A stretch of DNA of 64,000 bases, from contig NZ_CP126268.1 of the NCBI RefSeq assembly GCF_003234795.2, forward strand, positions 3,410,001 to 3,474,000. The letters run 5' to 3'. Below the pieces are notes generated by a model. That model was not told the origin of the DNA. It worked only from the letters and a program-made list of their open reading frames with translations, and did no database searches. Every line of letters begins with the position of its first letter. Within the stretch, counting starts at the first letter, position 1. This stretch comes from Curtobacterium sp. MCLR17_032 (GTDB taxonomy: Bacteria > Actinomycetota > Actinomycetes > Actinomycetales > Microbacteriaceae). The position numbers and the translations under genes are program-made. This document shows positions 1-7,504 of the stretch, piece by piece.

Positions 1-510
1 CGTCGTCCGCCCCGACACGTCGGTGATCTCCACGCCGGGCCCCGGCGTCAGCACGAGTGCCCGCCGTCGACGACCGACCCGCAGCCCGATGCCGCCGTAG
101 GTGCGCGCGTCCGCCTCGGTCACCCGGACGGCCGTGATGGCCCGGCGGGCGATGCGCCGCGGCGGGAGCGGGCGGAAGTGCAGGACGACCGCGTCCTCGG
201 TGACCGTCAGGCCGGCCCGGGCGACGAGCGCCAGGACACCGACGACGATCGCGACGAGGCCCGGGATCACCAGTGCGGACTCGGGAGCGTCTCCCGGCCA
301 GCCGAGGACGGCCGCGGTGAGCGCGAGACCGGCCGTCAGGACGACCCCGCCGACGGCGCGCATCCAGACCGGTGCGCCTTGGTGGTCCTCGACGAGCGGA
401 CGGGAGGCCCGCCCCGCCCCCGCCTCGCTCCGCACCCGGGCCGGAGCGTGCGTCGGGGTCCGGCCCGGTCGGCTCGGTCGGACGGGGACGGACATGGTGT
501 CGGCGGTCAT
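1..510 (-). CDS. PH-like-domain membrane protein (3' end off window)
   Basis: The gene starts at ATG 510 after a good AAGGAG ribosome site and reads leftwards off the window, so only its first 170 residues are seen. A disordered, Arg/Pro-rich N-terminus (about 1-45) is followed by two hydrophobic segments (about 50-70 and 78-98) and then a beta-rich stretch with the pattern TYGGIGLRVGRRRRALVL, which resembles the small membrane-anchored bacterial PH-like proteins of actinobacteria. No enzymatic motif is visible. The family function is unknown; such proteins sit in the cytoplasmic membrane. The linker carries GRASRP, encoded by one of the recurrent GCCTCCCG-type short sequences of this window. 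The call rests on the two membrane segments; the PH assignment is an inference. Confidence 0.6.
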   Translation of the reverse strand, partial: MTADTMSVPVRPSRPGRTPTHAPARVRSEAGAGRASRPLVEDHQGAPVWMRAVGGVVLTAGLALTAAVLGWPGDAPESALVIPGLVAIVVGVLALVARAGLTVTEDAVVLHFRPLPPRRIARRAITAVRVTEADARTYGGIGLRVGRRRRALVLTPGPGVEITDVSGRTT

Positions 511-923
511 GGGGGTGCTCCTTCGGGCGGGCGCCCGGACGTCGTGCGGGGTGTGCTGGCCGCGGTGCTGGTGAGGGCGGTGCGGGGCGCAGCGGTGCGG
601 GTGGACGCGGAGCACGTCGTCGGGACCCGCGACGGGCGCGGGGCTCGTCGTCGGGCAGGCGTCCGGGTCGGTCCCGACGGGCACGCGGGCGGCTGCCGGT
701 GGCGGGCAGTCGACGACGCGGTCTGAGCGGGTCCGGGACGACGGGCACGACCGGTCGGTGGGGATCCGCGGTCGCGTCGCTCGTCGTCGCGAGGACCCGT
801 CCACGGTACGTCGCGAGGCTTGACGTCTCCTGTCCGTCGATGCAGGAGCATCGACCAGGACCTGAGCCAGCACGGGCGAGGAGCCGCCACCGGGCGCAGG
901 ATCGCCGCGGGCGACGGGCAGCG
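511..923. other. gene-free spacer
   Basis: About 410 bases between the start of the PH-like protein and the end of the NarL-type regulator operon. All frames read as shadow-like Arg/Pro-rich sequence and I see no supported gene. A small inverted repeat with 8-base arms (836-843 and 848-855, loop AGGA) lies about 70 bases past the regulator stop codon and could end that leftward transcript; it has no clear U-tract. The promoter of the PH-like gene must lie here too, but no convincing -35/-10 pair was found. Confidence 0.4.
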
Positions 924-1640
924 TCAGCGCAGGACGCGGGCGACCGCCTCCGCCCGGCTCCGGACACCGAGCTTCGCGAAGACCTGGTTGACGTACGACT
1001 TCACGGTCGGCACGGTGAGGAACAGCTCGGCGGCGATCTCCGGGTTGGTGCGACCCTCGGCGATGCGGGTCAGCACGTCGGCCTCGCGCGGGGTCAGCTC
1101 CGGGAACCGCTGCCGCACGTCGGGCTCCCCGGCCGCCGCGCTCGGCTCCCCAGCACCAGAACCAGCACCGGCACCGGCACCGGCACCGGCGCCCGCACCC
1201 GCACCAGCGCCCGTGGCCCCGGCCGCCAACCGTGCCAGGACCATCGCGCCCACGGTCGCATCGAAGGTGGTCTGCCCCGACGCCACCGCCCGGATCGCGG
1301 TGGCGATCTCCGCACGTCCCGCGTCCTTCGTCAGGTAACCCCGGGCGCCGGCGGCGAGCGCGGTGAGGATCGAGTCGTCGTCCGCGTACGTCGTCAGCAC
1401 GAGGACCGCGGTCCCCGGGTGCTCGGCGGTGATCCGCCCGGTCGCCGCGGCTCCGTCCAGGACGGGCATCCGCAGGTCCATCAGCACCACGTCCGGGGCG
1501 AGCGCCGCGACCATCGCCACCGCGGCCGCGCCGTCCTCGGCTTCGCCCACGACCTCCAGGTCGTCGACGAGCGACAGCACCGTGACGAGACCGTCGCGGA
1601 CGATCGCCTGGTCGTCGGCGACCAGGACCCGGATCGTCAC
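924..1640 (-). CDS. NarL/LuxR-family response regulator
   Basis: DNA-binding response regulator of 238 residues. The receiver domain (1-120) shows the acidic pair D9/D10, phospho-acceptor D55 in LMDLRMP, T83/T84 and K105; the LuxR-type helix-turn-helix (about 180-238) has the LTPREADVL and FLTVPTVKSYVNQVFAKLGV signatures. It should be phosphorylated by the kinase whose stop overlaps its start by four bases (ATGA), forming one operon with the membrane protein at 2911. An odd feature is the linker: residues 143-160 are an almost pure Gly-Ala run encoded by repeats of GGCACC-type hexamers on the plus strand, longer than usual for the family. Targets are unknown. Confidence 0.93.
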   Translation of the reverse strand: MTIRVLVADDQAIVRDGLVTVLSLVDDLEVVGEAEDGAAAVAMVAALAPDVVLMDLRMPVLDGAAATGRITAEHPGTAVLVLTTYADDDSILTALAAGARGYLTKDAGRAEIATAIRAVASGQTTFDATVGAMVLARLAAGATGAGAGAGAGAGAGAGAGSGAGEPSAAAGEPDVRQRFPELTPREADVLTRIAEGRTNPEIAAELFLTVPTVKSYVNQVFAKLGVRSRAEAVARVLR

Positions 1641-2914
1641 GAGGTCCGACCGCCCGTGCCACCGCTCGTGCCGCCGACGGCCGGACGCTCGACGTCCTGG
1701 GCGACCGGCACGTGCATCGCGACGACGAACTCGCCGTCGGACCGTTCGGCCTCGACGGTCGCGTCCCCGCCGAGTTCGGCGAACCGCTCGCGCATCCCGA
1801 GCAGACCGTGTCCGTCGGCGGCGACGGGGTTCGCGACGACGACGTCCACGGCGTCGCCGTCCCGGATGACGGACAGGGACACGGGGCGGCCGGGGGCGTG
1901 CCTGCGGGCGTTGCTGAGGGCCTCCCGGACGGCGGAGACGACGACCGCGCGGGTGGCCTCGTCGACGTCGGGCAGGTCGAGGTCGCCCTGCACGACGGCG
2001 GTGCCGCCGAAGGAGCGGTGTGCGTCGACGAGGGCGGCGATGCCGTCGCCAGCCGGACGGGAGGCCCGTGGCGACTCCGCCACGCCACCCGCGTCCGGTC
2101 CGGGGACACCCATGGGAGCAGCGTCGCCGGGCTGGTCGTCGCGGAGCGCGCGGACCGCCCGACGCGCCTCGGTGAGTCCGTCGGCGGCGAGGGCCCGTGC
2201 GTCGGTCGCGCGCTGCCGGGCGTCCTCGACGCGGCCGGCTTCGAGGAGCGCCTCCACCGCGTCGAGCTGCAGGACCAGGCCGCCGAGCGAGTGCGCGAGC
2301 ACGTCGTGCACGTCCCGGGCGACCCGCGCCCGGTCGGCGAGCAGACGTGCCCGCTGCTGGTCGCGGTCCGCCTGGCGGGCCTGTTCCTCGAGGACGCGTG
2401 CCTGCTCGGCGGCGACCCGGAGCTGTCGGCGGCTGACGCCGATCACGACGCCGAGCGCCAGGCCGAGCGCGGTGCCGAGCACCAGGGCGACCGAGGTGCC
2501 GGCGGCCGTGGCGACCGCGGCGACGACCACGACGGCGGCGAGCGCGGCGACGACGGCGACCCAGACGGGCAGGGTCGGCGCGGCCTCGAGGACGACGAGC
2601 CCGATGATGACCGGCACGAGCAGGAGCCCGTCGGTGTGGACGACCGCGAGCGACCCGGCGCCGACCATCAGCACGGCGGCGGGCACGGCGATGCGGGGTG
2701 GTCCGTACTCGCGGACGGCCCAGGCGGCGAGCGCGACGGCGCCGGTCACCCAGACCCAGACGGGGAGCTCCTGGGCGACGCCGTTCCGGACGAACCAGAA
2801 GGCCACGACGACGATGCCGACCGCGTTGAGCCCGATCGACAACCCGGCGCGGGACCGGCCCCGTGCGGAGTCGGTCCCGGCGGCACGCCCCTCGGGGCCG
2901 CGGAGGTCGGTCAT
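1637..2914 (-). CDS. NarL-type sensor histidine kinase
   Basis: Membrane sensor kinase of 425 residues, start ATG 2914 chosen because it overlaps the upstream stop (ATGA) and leaves a short cytosolic N-terminus. Several hydrophobic segments fill about 25-160, then a coiled helix rich in Gln/Arg leads into a HisKA_3 dimerisation domain with RDVHDVLAHSL; H203 is the likely phosphorylated histidine. The ATPase domain at the C-terminus shows an N-box (EALSNARRHAPG) and a G-box (GHGLLGMRER). It lacks a recognisable extracellular sensor domain, so it probably reads a membrane-derived signal, possibly through the co-encoded DUF1453-like protein. Partner: the regulator at 924-1640. Confidence 0.92.
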   Translation of the reverse strand: MTDLRGPEGRAAGTDSARGRSRAGLSIGLNAVGIVVVAFWFVRNGVAQELPVWVWVTGAVALAAWAVREYGPPRIAVPAAVLMVGAGSLAVVHTDGLLLVPVIIGLVVLEAAPTLPVWVAVVAALAAVVVVAAVATAAGTSVALVLGTALGLALGVVIGVSRRQLRVAAEQARVLEEQARQADRDQQRARLLADRARVARDVHDVLAHSLGGLVLQLDAVEALLEAGRVEDARQRATDARALAADGLTEARRAVRALRDDQPGDAAPMGVPGPDAGGVAESPRASRPAGDGIAALVDAHRSFGGTAVVQGDLDLPDVDEATRAVVVSAVREALSNARRHAPGRPVSLSVIRDGDAVDVVVANPVAADGHGLLGMRERFAELGGDATVEAERSDGEFVVAMHVPVAQDVERPAVGGTSGGTGGRTS

Positions 2915-3420
2915 CCCACCATCATGCCGCGGGAGGCGCGGGCGTCGTGCTGGAGGCGCTGGTCGACGACCAGGGCACGGGCGGCACGGTTGACGGCGAG
3001 CATGAGGAGGATGACGCCGGTCGAGGTGAGCAGGTGTGCACCGAGGTGGGCGCCGACGACGTCGAGGCCGACGCGGACGACGATCAGGGCGACCCAGAGG
3101 GCGGCACCGATCCAGCCGGTGCGGGACTGCAGGGTGCGTCCCTTCGCGTCGGGCGTGCTGACGGTGCGGAAGCGGGTGCGGCTGCCCATCGCCAGGCCGA
3201 TGCCGACGGAGAGCAGCGCCTCGATGCCGAGGAAGACGACGTCCTGCGGGTCGATCGTGGCGGTGCTCTGGGCGAGGACCACGATGCCGATGCCCGCCAT
3301 CACGACCGGACCGCGCCAGATCCGGGCCGGGTCCAGGAACTGCCAGGTGGACTGCTTCCAGGCGAGGTACCCGACGAGTGCGAGTCCGATGACGACGTTC
3401 GTGAGGAGCTGGACGGACAT
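2911..3420 (-). CDS. DUF1453/CcdC-like membrane protein
   Basis: A 169-residue integral membrane protein with about five hydrophobic helices, starting SVQLLTNVVIGLALVGYLAW. The layout (small polytopic protein, Arg-rich loop GSRTRFRTV in the middle) resembles the DUF1453/CcdC-like proteins often encoded just before NarL-type kinases in actinobacteria. It is the first gene of the operon and its stop overlaps the kinase start by four bases, so co-translation and a role as accessory or sensing subunit are likely but inferred. The exact family is a memory-based match, not a search result. Confidence 0.65.
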   Translation of the reverse strand: MSVQLLTNVVIGLALVGYLAWKQSTWQFLDPARIWRGPVVMAGIGIVVLAQSTATIDPQDVVFLGIEALLSVGIGLAMGSRTRFRTVSTPDAKGRTLQSRTGWIGAALWVALIVVRVGLDVVGAHLGAHLLTSTGVILLMLAVNRAARALVVDQRLQHDARASRGMMVG

Positions 3421-3443
3421 GGGGTGGGCCTCCCGGTCGTGGT

Positions 3444-3465
3444 CCGGCGGGGAGTTCCCCGCCGG
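3444..3465. promoter_or_regulatory. palindrome in a divergent promoter region
   Basis: A perfect inverted repeat, CCGGCGGGG-agtt-CCCCGCCGG, lies 24 bases upstream of the membrane-protein/kinase/regulator operon and about 90 bases upstream of the divergent gene at 3553. Its position suits an autoregulatory operator for the response regulator or a hairpin in the 5' leader. NarL-type sites are usually short heptamer pairs, so this is only a candidate. Confidence 0.3.
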
Positions 3466-3552
3466 TGGTCTCATCGTCGCCAGGGGGCGTCCGCCGGCCC
3501 ACCACCCACGGGTGGGGACCGGGCGGGGGTCCGGGTGGTGTTCCATGGACGC

Positions 3553-4395
3553 ATGGCTGATGCGTTCGACGGGTTCCGGGTGGGTGCGGGGTACGCGGTC
3601 GTCGAGCCGGACCGGCACCGACCGGGGTCGTTCACCCTGGTGGTGGACGGGACGCCGCAGTCGCACGTCGACCTCGAGGACCCGACGCACCTGGCGTTCG
3701 AGTACATCCGACGGATCGGGCACGCGATCGACCTGCTGCCGCCGGGGCCGGTGACGGCGCTGCACCTCGGCGCCGGTGCGCTGACCCTGCCGCGGTACGT
3801 GGCGGTGACCCGGCCGGGCTCGCGGCAGCAGGTCATCGAGCTCGAGCGGGACCTGGTCGACCACGTCCGGGACGCCCTGCCGTTCCCCCGCGGCGCCTCG
3901 ATCCGGGTGCGGTACGGCGACGCCCGCGAGGTCATGGAGAAGCTGCCGGCCGGACTCCGCGGCACCGTCGACCTGGCCGTCGTCGACGTGTTCTCGGGTG
4001 CCCGCACACCGGCGCACGTGACGAGTGTCGAGTTCTACCGGTCGGTCGCGTCGTTCCTGTCCCCGACCGGGATGGTCGCGGTGAACGTCGCGGACGGGGC
4101 CGGGCTGGCCTTCGCCCGGGGGCAGGCGTCGACGCTGCAGTCGGTGTTGCCCTCGGTGGCGGCGGTCGCGGACACCGGCATGCTCAAGGGTCGGCGCTTC
4201 GGCAACATCGTGCTGCTCGGCTCCCCCGGCGAGCTGCCGATCGCGGACATGCCGCGGCGGTACTCGTCCGACCCGCTGCCGAGCAAGGTCGTGCACGGCG
4301 ACGAGCTGCGGGCCTTCATCGCGGGCGCCCCGATCGTCACCGACACCACGGCCGTCGGGTCGCCCGAGCCGAACAAGTCGGTCTTCGGCGCCTGA
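3553..4395 (+). CDS. spermidine synthase-like methyltransferase-fold protein
   Basis: 280 residues starting ADAFDGFRVG at ATG 3553. The sequence has the Rossmann-like core of the spermidine synthase family: nucleotide-binding loop ALHLGAGALTLPRYV (about 72-86), acidic strand VIELERDLV, the YGDAREVM turn and the DLAVVDVFSG strand. Actinobacterial genomes carry several such stand-alone paralogues whose activity is usually unknown; the classical spermidine synthase loop GGGDGG is replaced by GAGALT here and the catalytic DxxDP becomes DVFSG, so polyamine synthesis should not be assumed. The gene is single, divergent from the sensor-kinase operon, and is cytosolic. Confidence 0.75.
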   Translation: MADAFDGFRVGAGYAVVEPDRHRPGSFTLVVDGTPQSHVDLEDPTHLAFEYIRRIGHAIDLLPPGPVTALHLGAGALTLPRYVAVTRPGSRQQVIELERDLVDHVRDALPFPRGASIRVRYGDAREVMEKLPAGLRGTVDLAVVDVFSGARTPAHVTSVEFYRSVASFLSPTGMVAVNVADGAGLAFARGQASTLQSVLPSVAAVADTGMLKGRRFGNIVLLGSPGELPIADMPRRYSSDPLPSKVVHGDELRAFIAGAPIVTDTTAVGSPEPNKSVFGA

Positions 4396-4529
4396 ACACG
4401 ATCGGGCACGCGCCGACCTGGGGCCTCGCTGCGGATCGCGCGGGCTCCGTACCCCGGGCGGGGGACGCTGCCAGGATGGTCGGAGCACGCCGCGCCAGCG
4501 CGCGACCGCACACCACGAGGAGGCCGCCG

Positions 4530-5240
4530 ATGACCAACGACGATCGCAACGAGGAACAGCCCCGCTACGGCGAGCCGCAGCAGCCGCGCTACGGCGAGCG
4601 CGTCAGCCCGGAGCAGGGCGGCGCACCCCGCTCCGATGACCAGCCGACGCAGCAGTACCAGCAGCAGTCGGCGCCGCAATGGGGTCAGCACGACCAGCAG
4701 CAGCACCAGCAGTACGGGCAGCAGCAGCAGTACGGGCAGCCGGGCGACCAGTACGGGCAGCAGCCGCAGCAGTACGGGCAGCCGCAGCAGTACGGCAATC
4801 AGCAGCAGGCCGGAGCCCCCGCCTGGCACTCGTACGACGAGCCTGCCAAGAAGAAGAAGACCGTCGGCATCATCGCCTTCTTCGTCGGGGTCGTGGCGCT
4901 CGTCCTCGGCGTCGTCGCCGGGGTCCTGCTCGGCAACGGCCTCGGGAACAGCCAGGCCCTGCAGGACTACGCGGCGAACGGTGGCGCGGGCGACCCGCAG
5001 GAACTCCAGCGCCAGCTCATGCAGGACCCCGCCGCGATGTCGTCGCTCGGCACCGGCATGATCGTCTTCGGGATCGGCTCGCTGTTCGGCCTCTGGGCGA
5101 TCGTGCAGGGGATCATCGCGATCGCCACCAAGCGGGGACGCGTCTGGGGTGTCCTGGCAGTCGTGCTCGCCCTCGTCGCCGCCGTCGTGGCCATCGCCCT
5201 GTACGCCAGCGCCATCGCCGGATCCGTCTCCGGCATGTGA
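4530..5240 (+). CDS. Q/Y/G-rich DUF4190-like membrane protein
   Basis: 236 residues, ATG 4530 behind a GAGGAGG ribosome site. Residues 1-105 are a disordered tail made of imperfect QQYGQ repeats encoded by CAGTACGGGCAG-type units. Three hydrophobic helices follow (about 112-135, 173-198 and 205-228), the last two forming a DUF4190-like hairpin. Such proteins are common in actinobacteria, with a low-complexity cytoplasmic tail that may promote self-association at the membrane; the role is not known. The gene is monocistronic and followed by a strong hairpin at 5260. Confidence 0.7.
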   Translation: MTNDDRNEEQPRYGEPQQPRYGERVSPEQGGAPRSDDQPTQQYQQQSAPQWGQHDQQQHQQYGQQQQYGQPGDQYGQQPQQYGQPQQYGNQQQAGAPAWHSYDEPAKKKKTVGIIAFFVGVVALVLGVVAGVLLGNGLGNSQALQDYAANGGAGDPQELQRQLMQDPAAMSSLGTGMIVFGIGSLFGLWAIVQGIIAIATKRGRVWGVLAVVLALVAAVVAIALYASAIAGSVSGM

Positions 5241-5259
5241 CCACCAGCTCGACGCCACT

Positions 5260-5289
5260 CGGCCCGTCCCGGACTCCCGGGGCGGGCCG
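5260..5289 (+). terminator. hairpin terminator candidate
   Basis: A 13-base-pair stem (5260-5272 with 5277-5289) closes on the loop ACTC, with a single T-G wobble pair. It starts 19 bases after the stop codon of the Q-rich membrane protein. No long T-run follows, as is usual for G+C-rich actinobacterial terminators. Confidence 0.65.
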
Positions 5290-5349
5290 TCTGCGTTCGT
5301 GCGCGTGGCACGGTCACCTCCCGGGGCGACGCGGATACCCTCGACCCTG

Positions 5350-6162
5350 ATGTCCCTCCCGCCCGACGAACGCCGAGACCACGACCGCGCCGACCAGGCC
5401 CGGGAGCCCCGTCATGCCGCCCCGGTGACCGCCGGGGTCAGCCCGGGCAGCACCTTCGCGCCGATCAGCCTGCGCCCCGCCGTCGACGTCCAGGCCGTGC
5501 AGGACCGCCTGCGCGACCTCGGGCAGAGCCGCAGCACCGACGCGCTGGCCGAACGGGCCGAGCTGCTCCGGCTGCTCGGCCGCCTGGACGAGGCGCTGAC
5601 CGTCGCGGAAGAGGTGTTCCGCCTGACGATGTTCACCGGTGAGCGCCAGGACAAGGTGTCCGCACGGATCCGCCGCGCGCACATCCTGCACGACCTCGGC
5701 CGGTACGAGCGCGCCGCGACCGAGGCCTCGATGGCGCGGGACACCGCCGCGACCGAAGAGTGGCCGGAGCTCGAGGGCGCCGCCGCCGAACTCGAGGGCT
5801 GGTCCCTCTACGAACTGTCCCGCTTCGAGGAGGCCCGCGCCGTCCTCAGCCGGTCGTACGACGCGTTCCGCGCTGCCGGCGCCCCGGCGGAGCGCACCGA
5901 GGCGCTCCGGACCGCCGTCGAGGCCGCACTCCGGGCCTCCATGACGCAGCCGGCGGCGGAACCCGAGGCCGAGCGTCCCCGGACCGCCCGCGACTTCGCG
6001 GTGCGCACCGACGCCGAGCCCACGCCGCGTGCGGCCGAGCCGGCCACGCCGCTGCCGACGACCCCGCGACGGGTGCTCGGCGCTCCGGACGCCGCCCGGA
6101 CCGAGGGCGACTCGCTCTGGGGTCGACTGGCCCGTCCGTCGCGCACGGACCGGGACGAGTGA
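5350..6162 (+). CDS. TPR-like helical repeat protein
   Basis: 270 residues. The ATG at 5350 lies 8 bases after a TACCCT box, so the mRNA is probably leaderless. Residues about 40-200 are helical repeats of TPR type (ALTVAEEVFRL, RRAHILHDLGRYERAATEA, EGWSLYELSRFEEARAVLSRSY); both flanks are disordered and the C-terminus is Arg/Pro/Thr-rich. No enzymatic motif. The stop codon overlaps the GTG start of the SprT-like gene by four bases (GTGA), which suggests translational coupling. A scaffold role is an inference from the repeats only. Confidence 0.72.
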   Translation: MSLPPDERRDHDRADQAREPRHAAPVTAGVSPGSTFAPISLRPAVDVQAVQDRLRDLGQSRSTDALAERAELLRLLGRLDEALTVAEEVFRLTMFTGERQDKVSARIRRAHILHDLGRYERAATEASMARDTAATEEWPELEGAAAELEGWSLYELSRFEEARAVLSRSYDAFRAAGAPAERTEALRTAVEAALRASMTQPAAEPEAERPRTARDFAVRTDAEPTPRAAEPATPLPTTPRRVLGAPDAARTEGDSLWGRLARPSRTDRDE

Positions 6163-6665
6163 CGCTGCTCGACGACGTACGGACCCGTGCCGCGGAACTG
6201 ATGGGCGACCACCTGCCCGACGGCTCGTGGACCTTCGCGTTCGACAACGCGAAGACCCGCGCCGGCCAGTGCGACTTCGCGCGGCGGCGGATCACGGTGA
6301 GTCGGCACCTGGCGGTCCGGTTCACCCCGGAGGACGTCGATCAGGTGCTGCTGCACGAGATCGCGCACGCGCTGAGCGGGCCGCGCGCCGGCCACGGTCC
6401 CACGTGGCGGCGGACGGCCCAGGGCCTCGGGTACACGGGCTCACGGCTGCACGACGGCCCGATCGCCAGCGAACTCGCCCCGTGGGTGGGGACCTGCCCC
6501 GCGGGGCACGAGCACTTCCGGTACCGGACGCCCACCCGACCGCTGGCGTGTGCACGCTGCGGGCGGCGGTTCGACGAACGGAACGTCATCACCTGGCACC
6601 GCCGGAGCGGAACGGCTACCCCAGCTTCGGCAGATCGTGCCGGAGGCGCGCCGCTCACCCGTTAG
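6159..6665 (+). CDS. SprT-like zinc metalloprotease domain protein
   Basis: 168 residues from GTG 6159, overlapping the TPR gene by four bases. The core has the zinc protease motif HEIAH (H66, E67, H70) followed by a further histidine at about 79 in AGHGPTW, the arrangement of the SprT/Spartan family. A C-terminal zinc-ribbon remnant (CPAGHEHFRYRTPTRPLACARCGRRF) supplies two CxxC/H-type half sites. Eukaryotic SPRTN cuts DNA-protein crosslinks; bacterial SprT-like proteins are mostly uncharacterised, so substrate is unknown. Coupling to the TPR protein suggests that the two act together. Confidence 0.85.
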   Translation: MTLLDDVRTRAAELMGDHLPDGSWTFAFDNAKTRAGQCDFARRRITVSRHLAVRFTPEDVDQVLLHEIAHALSGPRAGHGPTWRRTAQGLGYTGSRLHDGPIASELAPWVGTCPAGHEHFRYRTPTRPLACARCGRRFDERNVITWHRRSGTATPASADRAGGAPLTR

Positions 6666-6674
6666 CCTGGGCGG

Positions 6675-7370
6675 ATGCGAACAGGCCAGGACATCCGGAC
6701 CGATGCCGGGTCCTCGTGGTTCTTCGACGCGGGCCGGATCGCCCTGGACTTCGCACACACCGGCGGGTTCGCGGACGACCCGGACCGCCGACGCCCCCGG
6801 GGACACCTCGGGGAGCTGCTGGCCACCCCCGCCGACCTCGACGAGTGGTTGGGGCTGCACACCGAACCGATCGACGTCGGCGCGACCGCCCGCGAGCTGC
6901 AGGACGCTCGGGCGCTCCGGGCCGCGATCGCCCGGTTGGCCACCGCCGCTGCCCCGGCACCCGCCGACTCCGCTGCGGAACGGACCGCGGTCGCCGCTGG
7001 ACTCCGCGCCGGGACCGGCCGGACGCGTCCGGCGCCGGACGACATCGACACGGTGAACCTGTTCGCCGCCCTGCCGGACGTGCCCCCGAGCCTCCCGGGT
7101 GGCCGACGCCGCGCCGGGGCGAACCGGGTGCGGCTGGCGCAGGCGCTGTCGAGCGTCGCGCGTGACGCCGTGGCCCTGCTCACCGAGGTCGGCTTCGACG
7201 ACGTCGAGGCGGACGGGCGTCCGGCGCGCCTGAGCCGCTGTTCGGCGCCGGACTGCGGGCTCGTGTTCTACGACTCCTCGCGTGGCGGGACCCGTCGCTG
7301 GTGCTCGATGCAGCGCTGCGGCAACCGGGCGAAGGTCCGCGCCCACCGGGCCCGCCGCGCGGCCGTCTGA
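6675..7370 (+). CDS. ABATE/CGNR zinc-finger transcriptional regulator
   Basis: 231 residues, probably leaderless: a TAGCCT box (6663-6668), which also contains the stop of the SprT-like gene, ends 6 bases before the ATG. The N-terminal ABATE-type domain (about 12-150, starting FFDAGRIALDFAHTGG) is thought to bind a ligand, and the C-terminal CGNR zinc finger has RCSAPDCGLVFYD, SRGGTRRWCSM and RCGNRAKVRAHRAR. Family members are predicted one-component regulators; the target here is unknown, with mntH downstream as one neighbour. Confidence 0.88.
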   Translation: MRTGQDIRTDAGSSWFFDAGRIALDFAHTGGFADDPDRRRPRGHLGELLATPADLDEWLGLHTEPIDVGATARELQDARALRAAIARLATAAAPAPADSAAERTAVAAGLRAGTGRTRPAPDDIDTVNLFAALPDVPPSLPGGRRRAGANRVRLAQALSSVARDAVALLTEVGFDDVEADGRPARLSRCSAPDCGLVFYDSSRGGTRRWCSMQRCGNRAKVRAHRARRAAV

Positions 7371-7470
7371 ACCGAGCGCAGCGCGCGGCCGCCTGAACTG
7401 AGCGCAGCGCGCGGCGTCCGGAGCGTGGGCGAGGATCCGCGAAGAACGGACGGCGCACCGAAAGTCTGGA

Positions 7471-7484
7471 TTCGGCGCGCCGAA
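7471..7484. promoter_or_regulatory. candidate DtxR/MntR-type operator of mntH
   Basis: A perfect 14-base palindrome, TTCGGCGCGCCGAA, ends 20 bases before the mntH start. A second, degenerate copy of the right half (CGGCGCACCGAAA, 7451-7463) lies 22 bases upstream. The TT-GG-CC-AA skeleton matches the dyad style of DtxR/MntR-family metal repressors, and the position would block transcription of a manganese transporter. The assignment to MntR is inferred from the gene it fronts. Confidence 0.55.
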
Positions 7485-7504
7485 ACCTCTGGCATGGTGG
7501 GTGC

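Noticed and set aside
101..726. Two long plus-strand open frames over the PH-like gene
   Set aside because: Arg/Pro/Thr-rich shadow translations; the opposite strand has a ribosome site, membrane helices and a coherent fold.
6655..6675. IdeR/DtxR box before the CGNR gene (GTTAGCCTGGGC)
   Set aside because: Only half a dyad; the TAGCCT part is better explained as a -10 box of a leaderless gene.
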